Source: JAFGBI01 sp964480725
GTDB lineage: Bacteria > Myxococcota_A > Polyangia > Polyangiales > Polyangiaceae
Length of the DNA stretch: 64,000 nucleotides
Reading direction: 5' to 3'
Assembly (NCBI GenBank): GCA_964480725.1
Contig: CAYZQO010000022.1
Span: 17,508 to 81,507, forward strand
Under the pieces are notes generated by a model. It was not told where the DNA came from. It was given only the letters and a program-made list of their open reading frames with translations, and did no database searches. The first letter of the stretch is position 1, and every line of letters begins with the position of its first letter. Positions 25,411-37,385 of the stretch are shown in pieces. The translations under genes and the position numbers were made by a program.

Positions 25411-25947
25411 TCACTCGCGCGCCGACGGGGTCCCCTGCTCCTGCTCGGCGCGGCGCGCCTCGAAGGCCTTCACGTAGTCCTCGCGCGAGGTCGCCTGGAA
25501 CTCGTGGTAGCTCCGGTAGGTCGGTGGCGGGGGATCTCCGTAGAGCTCCAGCTCCACCGCCGCCCAAAGCTCAGCGCAGACCAGCGTCGCGTGCTCGGGC
25601 GTCCCCGGCTCCCCGGCGTAGCCCTCCAGCGCCTCGTCCGCCTCCTTGAGCGCCATGCGCGCGCGGACCGGGTCGACACCGGCGCGGGTGGTGAAGCGAT
25701 CGGTCAGCAGCACGGCGCGGTCGTCGCGGATCTCCACGAAGCCCGGACCCACCGCCACTCGCTCCTCCGCGCCGTCCTTGACGTAGGAGACGATGCCGGT
25801 CTTGAGCGCGGCCAGGAGCGGCCGGTGCCCGGGCAGGACGCCGAACTCACCCTCGACGCTGGGCGCCGTGAGGCTATCAACCGCCTCCCGGAGGCGAACT
25901 CCATCAGGGGTCACGATCTCGAGGGCGATGTGCGCTTCCTTGCTCAT
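25411..25947 (-). CDS. atpC: F1 ATP synthase epsilon subunit with long C-terminal extension
   Basis: 178 residues, longer than the usual 130-140. The N-terminal beta-sandwich is typical: LEIVTPDGVRLREAVDSLTAPSVEGEFGVLPGHRP. The following helical hairpin contains ARMALKEADEALEGY. The last 45 residues (LYGDPPPPTYRSYHEFQATSREDYVKAFEARRAEQEQG) are an addition absent from standard epsilon. Epsilon links the rotor to the c-ring and inhibits ATP hydrolysis through its C-terminal helices, so the extension could modify regulation (inference). It lies 87 bases after atpD. Confidence 0.93.
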   Translation of the reverse strand: MSKEAHIALEIVTPDGVRLREAVDSLTAPSVEGEFGVLPGHRPLLAALKTGIVSYVKDGAEERVAVGPGFVEIRDDRAVLLTDRFTTRAGVDPVRARMALKEADEALEGYAGEPGTPEHATLVCAELWAAVELELYGDPPPPTYRSYHEFQATSREDYVKAFEARRAEQEQGTPSARE

Positions 25948-26034
25948 GGGGTCGCTCGACGTCGATGGGGAGGGCGGATGGCGGACTCCGCCGTGTCCGC
26001 CCCCGGACGAGGGGGCGCGCGCCAGCGCGAGCCG

Positions 26035-27492
<1,458 letters not shown>

Positions 27493-27755
27493 GCTGCTCT
27501 CGCTTGCGCCCGGCGCCGGGCGGTTGGTCACCGCGCCGCTCCGCCGCGACGACCGCGGCGCGCCAAGGGCGGTTCGGCGTTTATCACGGGCGCGGGGGCC
27601 TGCGAACCCCCCAAGGGCGCGCGCACCGAACCAAGGGCCGGAGCCGACGCAATCCAGCCGCCCCGCGCCGCCCGCCACGGCACGCCGCCCGCGCGCCACC
27701 ACGCCCATGGCGCGGCGGCGCACCCCTCTCACCCACCTCTTGGCGGCCCCCCGGG

Positions 27756-29726
27756 ATGCGGTATGGGTTCGAGGTCGTGTTGGATCCGGGCACTGTCGAG
27801 CGCGTGCGGGACCGCACGGACATCGTCGGGCTCATCGGCGAGACGGTGAAGCTCACGGCGGCGGGGCGGACCTTGAAGGGGCTCTGCCCGTTCCACCAGG
27901 AGAAGACGCCGAGCTTCCACGTCAGCGCGGAGCGCGGCAGGTTCCACTGCTTCGGCTGTGGCGAGGACGGCGACGCCTTTCGGTTCGTGCAGCTCACCGA
28001 GGGGCTCACCTTCGTCGAGGCGGTCCGGCGGCTCGCCGACCGCGCCGGCGTCACCATCGTCGAGGTCGCCCACGATCCCCAGGCCAGGGATGCCGCCGAC
28101 GCGAGGCGCCGCAAGCAGTCGCTGTACGACGTGAACACCGCCGCCGCCGCCTACTTCGAGCGGATGATGGCGGAGCACCCGCTCGGCGCGGCGGCTCGCG
28201 ACGAGCTCGCCCGGCGAGCGCTCGTGCCCACCCACCCGACCGATCCCGTCGCGGACGCGCTGCAGGCCTTCCGGATCGGCTACGCACCGTACGGATGGGA
28301 CGGGCTCTGCCGACACCTGCGCGACGCGGGGCTCGACCTGCTCGCCGCCGAGACGGTCGGGCTCGTGGTGCGCCGCAAGAGCGGCTCCGGTCACTACGAC
28401 CAGTTCCGGCATCGCCTCACCTTCGCGGTGCTCGACCTGCAGGGGCGCGTCGTCGCCTTCAGCTGCCGCAGCCTCCCGGACCCGGACCCCTCCGCCCTCG
28501 CCCGTCTGGGGCTCGAGGCCCCGGCGAGCCCGGGCCCCACGCCCAAGTACGTCAACTCCCCGGAGAGCCCCATCTACAAGAAGCGCGAGACCGTCTTCGG
28601 CCTGTTTCAGGCGCGCCAGCACGTCCGGCTCGCGGAGCACGCCGTCGTCGTGGAGGGGAACTTCGACGTGCTCGGGCTGCACGCGCGCGGCATCAAGCAC
28701 GCCGTGGCGCCGCTGGGAACGGCGTTCACCGAGGAGCAGGCGACGCAGCTCAAGCGCTTCGCCCCCACCGTCGTCTTCCTCTTCGACGGCGACCGCGCGG
28801 GTCGCGAGGCGGTGAACAAGTCGCGCGAGCCCTGCCAGCGGGCCTCGTTGCACGCGAAGGTGGCCGTCCTGCCCGAAGGGACCGATCCGGACGAGCTCGC
28901 GCGGCGCGACGGTCCGGAGGCCGTAGGACGCTGCCTCGCGGCGGCGCGCGGGATGCTCGAGCACCTGATCGCGACGGCGCTCGACGACTTGCCCCCCGCC
29001 TCGGACGCCACCGCGAGGCTGGCGCGCGTCGAGGCGGTCGCCGAGCTCATCGCGACGGAGCGAGACCCCGCGGTGCGGGCGATGGCGGGTGCGTACGCCG
29101 ACGAGGTGGTCGGACGCTTGGGCATCTCCGAGGCGACCACCTTCCGGGCGCTCACGCGCCGGGTCCAGAGCGCCGCCCGACAGCCCCCCACGCCGAACCC
29201 GCGGCCGGACTCGCCGTCCGCGCCGCTGGGCGCGCGCGCCCTCGCGGCCGGTGGCCTCCAGCGGGAGATCCTCGGGGCGCTCTTGGACTATCCGGAGCTT
29301 CTGGGTAGAGGAGACATCGTGACGGGCTTGGAGGAGCTCACGGGCGACGTGGCCGCCGCAGTGGCGATGTTCCGACGGGTCTGGGAGGCGCGCCAAGCCG
29401 GCGGGGACACGGAGGACCCCGGGCGCGCGCTCGAGCGGGTGCTCCCGAAGCTGCCGCCATCGCTGCACGCCTTCGCCGCCGCGCGCGTGGCTGCCCCGCG
29501 CCTGGAGCGGCTCGAGGACGCGGAGTCGGAGCTCGAGGAGAACCTCACGCGGCTCCGCACGCTGGCCCTCGCCCGCGAGCGCGCCGTGGTGGTCGCTGAG
29601 CTGCAGCGGACGAACGCCACCGGCGATCTGGAGCAGAGCTTGGAGACCTTGCGCCGCCGCCAGTCTGCGCTCGAGCAGCGGGCCGCGGAGTTGCAGCGTC
29701 GCGCCCGGGACCGCGGCCGCAGGTGA
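27756..29726 (+). CDS. dnaG: DNA primase DnaG
   Basis: 656 residues from ATG 27756; GTG 27777 is an alternative that better matches usual DnaG N-termini (DPGTVERVRDRTDIVGLIG). The CHC2 zinc finger is C44-x2-H47-x17-C65-x2-C68. The RNA-polymerase core has the TOPRIM residues in VVVEGNFDVL (near 298) and FLFDGDRAG (near 341). The last 200 residues form the helicase-binding region. DnaG makes RNA primers at the replication fork. It is followed after 13 bases by rpoD, preserving the dnaG-rpoD part of the macromolecular synthesis operon; rpsU is not adjacent. Confidence 0.97.
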   Translation: MRYGFEVVLDPGTVERVRDRTDIVGLIGETVKLTAAGRTLKGLCPFHQEKTPSFHVSAERGRFHCFGCGEDGDAFRFVQLTEGLTFVEAVRRLADRAGVTIVEVAHDPQARDAADARRRKQSLYDVNTAAAAYFERMMAEHPLGAAARDELARRALVPTHPTDPVADALQAFRIGYAPYGWDGLCRHLRDAGLDLLAAETVGLVVRRKSGSGHYDQFRHRLTFAVLDLQGRVVAFSCRSLPDPDPSALARLGLEAPASPGPTPKYVNSPESPIYKKRETVFGLFQARQHVRLAEHAVVVEGNFDVLGLHARGIKHAVAPLGTAFTEEQATQLKRFAPTVVFLFDGDRAGREAVNKSREPCQRASLHAKVAVLPEGTDPDELARRDGPEAVGRCLAAARGMLEHLIATALDDLPPASDATARLARVEAVAELIATERDPAVRAMAGAYADEVVGRLGISEATTFRALTRRVQSAARQPPTPNPRPDSPSAPLGARALAAGGLQREILGALLDYPELLGRGDIVTGLEELTGDVAAAVAMFRRVWEARQAGGDTEDPGRALERVLPKLPPSLHAFAAARVAAPRLERLEDAESELEENLTRLRTLALARERAVVVAELQRTNATGDLEQSLETLRRRQSALEQRAAELQRRARDRGRR

Positions 29727-29739
29727 GAGAGGTTGCCCC

Positions 29740-31770
<2,031 letters not shown>

Positions 31771-31773
31771 GCG

Positions 31774-34700
31774 TCAGCCCTCTTCCCAGGGCTTCCCCAG
31801 CCGCTTCAGCGCCGCCTTCGCCTCCCCCTTGTAGGGGTTGTCCTGCGGGCAGGCGCGGAGGTACTCGACCCAGTGCTCGACTGCCCGCGGGCTGCTACCG
31901 AGGGACCGGGCGAGCAGCATGTGCGCCTCCCACAGCCAAACGGGAGATGGCTTGGTGGAGCCGGCGAGCTCGACCGCCTTGGCGAGCTGGAGTTGCGCGG
32001 CGTCGAGCTGCCCGCGGGCGGACAGGAGCTTCCCGTAGCGGAAACGCCAGAGGGCGTTCTCCGGGTCACTCTCGATGGCCCGGGCCCACTCGGCGACGGC
32101 CCGCTCCTCCTGCTGCAGGTCGAGGTAGGCGTCGGCGAGGGCCGCATGGGCCTCGAAGCGGCTCGGCCGGAGCGCGAGCGCCCGCTCCAGATCGACCACG
32201 GCGTCCTTCACCTGACCCTGCCGGTAGCGCAGGACGCCCCGCTGCCAGTAGGCGTCCGCCAGACTCTGGTCGAGCTCCAGGGCGCGCTTGAGCGCCCCCT
32301 GTGCCTGCAGGATCCGGCCCGCCTCGAGGGCCGCGAGCCCCACGTACAAATGGTACTCCGCACGGTGAGGATCGAGGTCCGTCGCGCGTTCCAGGTGGCG
32401 CAACGCCGCCGTCACGTCGGCGCCCTTGGCGAGGATGGCGCGCCCCAGGCAGTGGTTCGTCTCGGCCGACGCCGGACGCTCGCCCAGCACCTCGCGGAGC
32501 AGCTTTTCGGCGTCGGCGCCGCGACCGGCCGCGGCCTTTCCGCAGCCGACCCGAAGCTTCAGATCCACGTCGTCGGGCGCCTTGGCGAGCGCGGCCTCGT
32601 AGGCCTTCAGCGCGTCCTCGCCGCGCCCCGAGGACTCGTAGACGAGCCCGCGCTCGAGCGCGAGCCCGGGGTAGTCGCGATCGACCTCGTTGACCTTGTC
32701 GAAGGTCTCCAGCGCTGCCTCGAAGGCACGCTGTCGCCGCTGGGTGACCCCGATGAGGAACAGCGAACCGACATCGTCAGGAGCTAGCTTCCGGGCCATG
32801 GCAAAATGACCGAGCGCCTCGTCATAGCCCCCCTGCTGGAGCGCCAGCTCGCCGAGCGCCTTGAAGAGCACGGGTGACTTCGGCAGCTTCTGCGCCGCCT
32901 CGTCGAGCAGCCGGCGCCCTGCTTCGCCCTCCCCCTTGCCGGCCAAGAGCAGCGCGAGCCGCGTGTAGGCGTGAACCACTTGCGAGTCGCTTCCCCCGTT
33001 GGCGATGGCGCGCCGGAAGGACGCCTCGGCCTCGTCCCGCTTGCCCACGGCCTCGAGCGCGGCCCCGAGCCAGAAGGCGACCTCGAGACGCTTCGGGTGC
33101 TTCTCGTCGAGCTTGCGGAGCATCGGCGTCGCGTCCTCGAAGCGCTCGAGCGACAGGAGCGTCTTCGCCACGCCCACCTGCACCTCCAGGAGGTCGGGGT
33201 CCGCCTTGGTCCCCGCCTCGAACCGCGCCAACGCCTCGGAGAAGCGCCCCGCCTGGAAGAGCGCCTCGCCGAGCCCGCGGAGAGCTCCGGCCGCCTTCGG
33301 ATTGAGCTTCAGCGCCCGCCCGAACGCGGCCTCGGCGAGGGAGACCCGCGACCGCTGCAGGTGGATATCGCCGGTCAGGGTGTTCAGCATCACCTGCTCG
33401 GGCAGGCTGGCCGCCTCCGGCTGCTTCGCCGCCTCGTCGAGCAGCTTCATCGCCGCGGCCTCGTCCTCGCGCGCAGACCACGCAATCCGGGCCAGGAGGA
33501 TGCGCGCACCGACGTGGGGAGCGCTCCTCTCGATGGCGGTCCGCGCGTGTCGCTCGGCCACGGCGGGCTTGCCGTCCGCGTAGGCCGCGCGCGCCTGTCC
33601 GAAGGCGGTGCGCGCGCTCGACTCGACCGCCGCCGCCGCCTCCCACGCCACCACGGCCTCGGGCGGCTTGTTGCCGAGCAGCGCGACCTCGCCGCGAAGC
33701 ACGAGCACGTCGATGTCCCTCGACCGCTGGCGCGCAAGGCGCTCGACGGCCGAGCTCGAGCGCGCCAGCTGACCGGCGACCGCCTCGTTGCCGGCGCGCG
33801 CGAGCTCCAGGTAGGGCGCCTCCTTGACGCTCGCGAGCTCCTCCAGGGTCACCTTGGCGCGCGCGTTCGCCTCCGCGTCCTCCCCGAAGCGCAGCTCGTA
33901 CATCGCCGCCACGAACACGGCGTAGGCCGCGATACCGGGCACGCGCTTGGCCGCCTCCCGCGCGGACTGGATCTCCCTGAGGGCGCGGCGCGCGTCGGGG
34001 TAGGTGTCCTGGGCCAGCGCGCCGCGTGCCTTGGTGATGGTCGCCTCGAGCAGCTGCTGGTGCTCGCCGCCGCGCAGGATCCCTTCGAGGTAGTACCAGC
34101 CGAAGGGGCCGTAGGCCGTCAGGCTCAGCGCACCGCCACCGCCGACCGCGAGCACGAGCGCCGCGATCGCGGCACGCAGACCACGTCGCCGCTTCGTCCC
34201 TGGGGCGCCCGCGGGGGCGATCTTCGCCCCGATCGCCAGCCGCGCGTGGACGGCGACCTCGTCGGCGCCGGCCTTCGCGTCCTCCTGCGGGATACCCCCG
34301 AACTCCATGTCGTCCGGGCCCTCGTCGCCCCCGACGATCCCCCCCGCCTCAATGGGAGCCTCGCCCAGCTCATCGCCGCCGAGGTTGACCTCGCCGTAGC
34401 CAGTTCCGCCGTCCACCTGGCGGACGACGGGCGCGTCCGTAACGCGCGGCGCGGCCGGTAGTGACTGCGCCGGCGGCGGCGGCACCGACGCCGCGAAGGG
34501 ATCCACCGAGTCCGCGGCCGGCCCCGGGCTCGCGGCCCCCGGGAAGTCGCTACCACCGAACGCGGCGAACGCTTCCTCTCCGGGACCGCCGAACGCGGGC
34601 GGGGAAGAGAGGCCGACCCCGCGCCCCATCTCCGGCTCCGGTCCGTCGAACGCGCCGGGGGACGGGAGCTCGAACTCGTCCGCCGCGCCCGGTGGCGCCG

Positions 34701-36506
34701 GTAGATCCGAGCCCCCGAAGGCGGGCAGGCCCACGGCCCCGACGACGGGCAGACCGACACTCCCGAGCGTCGGCAGACCCGCGGCGCCCACGTCGGGTAG
34801 CCCAACGCCCCCGAGCGCCGGCAAGCCGGCATCCCCGAGCGCCGGCAAGCCGACGTCCCCGAGCGCCGGCAAGCCGACGTCCCCGAGCGCCGGCANNNNN
34901 NNNNNNNNNNNNNNNNNNNNNNNNNNNNNNNNNNNNNNNNNNNNNNNNNNNNNNNNNNNNNNNNNNNNNNNNNNNNNNNNNNNNNNNNNNNNNNNGCCGG
35001 CAAGCCGACGTCCCCGAGCGCCGGCAAGCCGACGTCCCCGAGCGCCGGCAAGCCGACGTCCCCGAGCGCCGGCAGACCGACGTCCCCGAGCGCTGGCAGC
35101 CCCACGTCCCCGAGCGCCGGCAAACCGACGTCCCCGAGCGCCGGCAGATCGACGTCCCCGAGCGCCGGCAGATCCGCAGCGGATTCGCCCGGAGCGCCGC
35201 TCCCTCGCAAGGTGGGCAGTGCGGCGCGATCGCCCAGCGCCGGGAGGCCCACCTCGCCACCGAACGACGGGAGGTCGAGGTCGCCGGGAAGCCCAGGGTG
35301 CCCCACCGCACCGAGACCGGCCGCCGCTCCGAGCGCCGGTAGGTCGACGTCCTGGAGGCCCACCGTGCGTCGGCGCGACGCACCCGTGCCACCGACGGGT
35401 GCGGGCAGGTCGAGGTTGCGCCCGACATCGGGCAACGCCGGCAGGTCGTCGGCGCCTGCCGGCAGCGAGCCGGCCCGGGCGGGTGGCACCGACGGGAGCG
35501 CCGGCAGGTCGGCCTCGGGGGCCGCTTCGAACGGCGCCTCCTCGCCCCCGGACCCCACCGGAGCCGGCAGATCAAGGCCACCGTCGGGCACCGCCGAGTC
35601 CCACTCGTCCGGACTCGGCGCGCGCGCCGTGCCGCGCCGACCCGGGACCGCCGTGGGCAGATCGACTCCGGCCCGCATCGCGCCGGAGGGCGACGCGGCC
35701 AGACCGAGCGCCACCCCGCCAGCAGCGGCGGTGCCGAGCGGGACCGTCGCCTTGAGGGCACCCGGCGTCCCGCGTTGCGCGGCGGCGGGGGCCCCGGTGA
35801 CGCTGGGCAGCTCGAGTTCGTCCTCGTCGGGCTCGACCGTGACCGGGCCCCGGTCGTCCGAGAGATCCGCGAGCTCGGGCAACTCCTCTCGCTTCCGGCG
35901 GCGCGGGGGCGGGGGCGGCCCACCGGCGCGCGGCACGGTGACCACGGCGGGCAGGTCAGCGCCCTCGTCACCGAAGGCCGCAGGCGCAGCGGGTCCCGCC
36001 TGGGCAGATCCCAACCGGTCGCGCGCGAGGTCCGCCCCGCGCCGCGCCGGGGGCTCGGCGTCGGCGTCCTCCACCACGCTCCCCCCGCCCCTGACCGGGG
36101 GCGGGACGTTGGGCGGCGCAACGCCGAGCATCGTGCGGCTCCCGGCAGGGCGCGGGAGCGCCGCGCCGGGACGGGGAAGGGCCGGCAGGGGCAACGCCGC
36201 CCGGGCCGCCTGGTCCGGCCGAGGCGGCGCGGGCGGCGCGGCCACTGGCTTGGCCCCGAGGGCGCCGAGCGCGGCGGGGGCGACGCCGACCATGGTGGGC
36301 TTGTGCACCCGCGGCGGTGGCGCGGCCGGTGGCGCCGGTGCCACCGCCGGCGCCGGGAGCGCTGACGGCACGGGCGCCTCGCCCGGTCGGTCGACCTTGA
36401 ACGACGTCCCGCACTTGGGGCAACGCATTCCGAGCCCCGTGGGGGGAACACGGCGCTCATCGACCTGATACGGGGCCTTGCAGCCCGGGCAATCGACCTT
36501 GAACAC
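31774..36506 (-). CDS. Zinc-ribbon (MJ0042) / tandem-repeat / TM / TPR protein, interrupted by assembly gap
   Basis: Starts at GTG 36506 with AGAGGAG just upstream. N-terminus MFKVDCPGCKAPYQVDERRV carries a zinc ribbon with C6, C9, C29, C32 (MJ0042 type). Then about 500 residues of Pro/Ala-rich sequence and a tandem 8-residue repeat GLPALGDV that contains the 100-N gap. After the gap the repeats decay, one membrane helix follows (AAIAALVLAVGGGGALSLTAY), then roughly 800 residues of TPR helices to the stop. The two halves appear in different frames only because the gap length is arbitrary: filling it with whole 24-base repeats needs 17+24k bases, which restores the frame. Architecture recalls the AgmK/AgmX (GltI/GltJ) motility proteins of Myxococcus; that link is inference. 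Confidence 0.8.
34728..35174 (-). repeat. Tandem 24-bp coding repeat (GLPALGDV), spans gap
   Basis: A 24-base unit encoding Gly-Leu-Pro-Ala-Leu-Gly-Asp-Val is repeated almost perfectly on both sides of the N run and degenerates toward both ends (LPALGGV, LPDVGAA, LPTLGSV). The near-identical copies explain why the assembly broke here. Confidence 0.9.
34896..34995. other. Assembly gap (100 N)
   Basis: Exactly 100 undetermined bases inside the 24-bp repeat, a placeholder of unknown real length. Flanking repeat phase predicts a true length of 17 plus a multiple of 24. Confidence 0.97.
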
Positions 36507-36554
36507 GTCTCCTCTGTGCTCTCTCTACGGACCGGGCTCGCCTGGTGGCCGCCC

Positions 36555-36585
36555 ATTGTACATTAGCCTCGCGAGCATGCGGCAA
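36555..36585 (-). promoter_or_regulatory. Candidate promoter for the zinc-ribbon/TPR gene
   Basis: On the minus strand TACAAT (36560-36555), five of six -10 consensus bases, sits in an AT-rich pocket 49 bases before the start codon. TTGCCG (36585-36580) lies 19 bases upstream, a wider than ideal spacing. Confidence 0.4.
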
Positions 36586-36661
36586 GGTCGCGGGCGTTCT
36601 CGACCGCTCTCCGAAAGATGCTCTCGAGCCGGCGGCGGGCCGTGGTAACCCCAGGTCCGCC

Positions 36662-37204
36662 ATGGATCGCTGGTCCTCTTGGACGTTGAGCGTACTGTTG
36701 CTGGCGACCATAGCAATCGTGGTCCTCGCCTCGCGGGCGCCGCCCGGACCGCTCGAGCGCGCCACACCCGCCCCGAGCACGACCGTCGAGGGGGCGACGG
36801 GCAAGGCCGAGCTGGCCACCGAGGCGGAGCCGGACCGCGGACCAGTCGCTCCCCCGAGCGCGGCGGCGTCCGCCGCGCCCACCTTGCCACCGGACGCGCC
36901 CACCGCCGTCCGCGTCGGGGTGATCCAGTTCAGCTACCGGGGTGCGGAGCTCGCGAGCGCGGACGCTCCGACTCGCGAGATCGCCGGTGAGCGCGCCGCG
37001 CAAGCGCTGGAGGTGGCACGTCAGGATTTCGCCAAGGCGGTCCCGCTCGGCGATCCGGCGTCGGGAGCCGATCTCGGCACCCTCCCCCGCGGCGTGCTCG
37101 AGCCGAGCGTCGAGTACGCGGTGTTCTCCCTCGCGCCCGGGGAGCTCGCCCCGGAGCCCCTCGACACCCCGCGCGGATTCTGGGTGGTCCGTCGGCTCCA
37201 GTGA
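36662..37204 (+). CDS. Membrane-anchored parvulin-like (PpiC) protein
   Basis: 180 residues from ATG 36662. An N-terminal helix (WTLSVLLLATIAIVVLA) anchors it in the inner membrane, followed by a Pro/Ala linker. The C-terminal 95 residues fit the parvulin fold: VGVIQFSYRG as first strand (the family usually has a His-Ile-Leu here), REIAGERAAQALEVARQDFAKAV, SGADLGTLPRGVLEPSVEYAVFSL matching the G-D-L-G...G...P.F..A.F.L pattern, and PRGFWVVRRL. Catalytic-site histidines of active parvulins are replaced (Q, F, W), so it may be a chaperone-like or inactive domain. Divergent from the zinc-ribbon/TPR gene. A hairpin follows the stop. Confidence 0.65.
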   Translation: MDRWSSWTLSVLLLATIAIVVLASRAPPGPLERATPAPSTTVEGATGKAELATEAEPDRGPVAPPSAAASAAPTLPPDAPTAVRVGVIQFSYRGAELASADAPTREIAGERAAQALEVARQDFAKAVPLGDPASGADLGTLPRGVLEPSVEYAVFSLAPGELAPEPLDTPRGFWVVRRLQ

Positions 37205-37208
37205 CCGT

Positions 37209-37225
37209 TCCGGGATCGCCCCGGA
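37209..37225 (+). terminator. Hairpin after the parvulin-like gene
   Basis: TCCGGG and CCCGGA arms with a 5-base loop begin five bases after the stop codon. No U-tract. Confidence 0.45.
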
Positions 37226-37341
37226 GATGGCGCTCCCGCCCACCGGCGCCCGACGCCCCGTTGCGCCACGACGGTCAGGAGCGGCGACCCCATCCGACCG
37301 GGCAGCACCCCGACCCACCGGCGCGGCGTGCCATTGGAGCG

Positions 37342-37370
37342 TTGCGCCGCGTCCGGGAAGCCGCGATAGT
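37342..37370 (+). promoter_or_regulatory. Candidate promoter for the giant TPR gene pair
   Basis: TTGCGC (37342-37347), 17-base spacer, GATAGT (37365-37370), ending 15 bases before ATG 37386. Three and four of six matches; the leader would be very short. Confidence 0.3.
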
Positions 37371-37385
37371 CGTTCAGGCCGTCCC

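Noticed and set aside
34896..34995. Frameshifted pseudogene at the zinc-ribbon/TPR locus
   Set aside because: The shift is produced by an arbitrary 100-N gap; whole-repeat filling restores the frame.
36942..37385. N-terminal extension of giant TPR protein 1
   Set aside because: Overlaps the parvulin-like gene in another frame and has no helical repeat pattern; ATG 37386 begins the homologous part.
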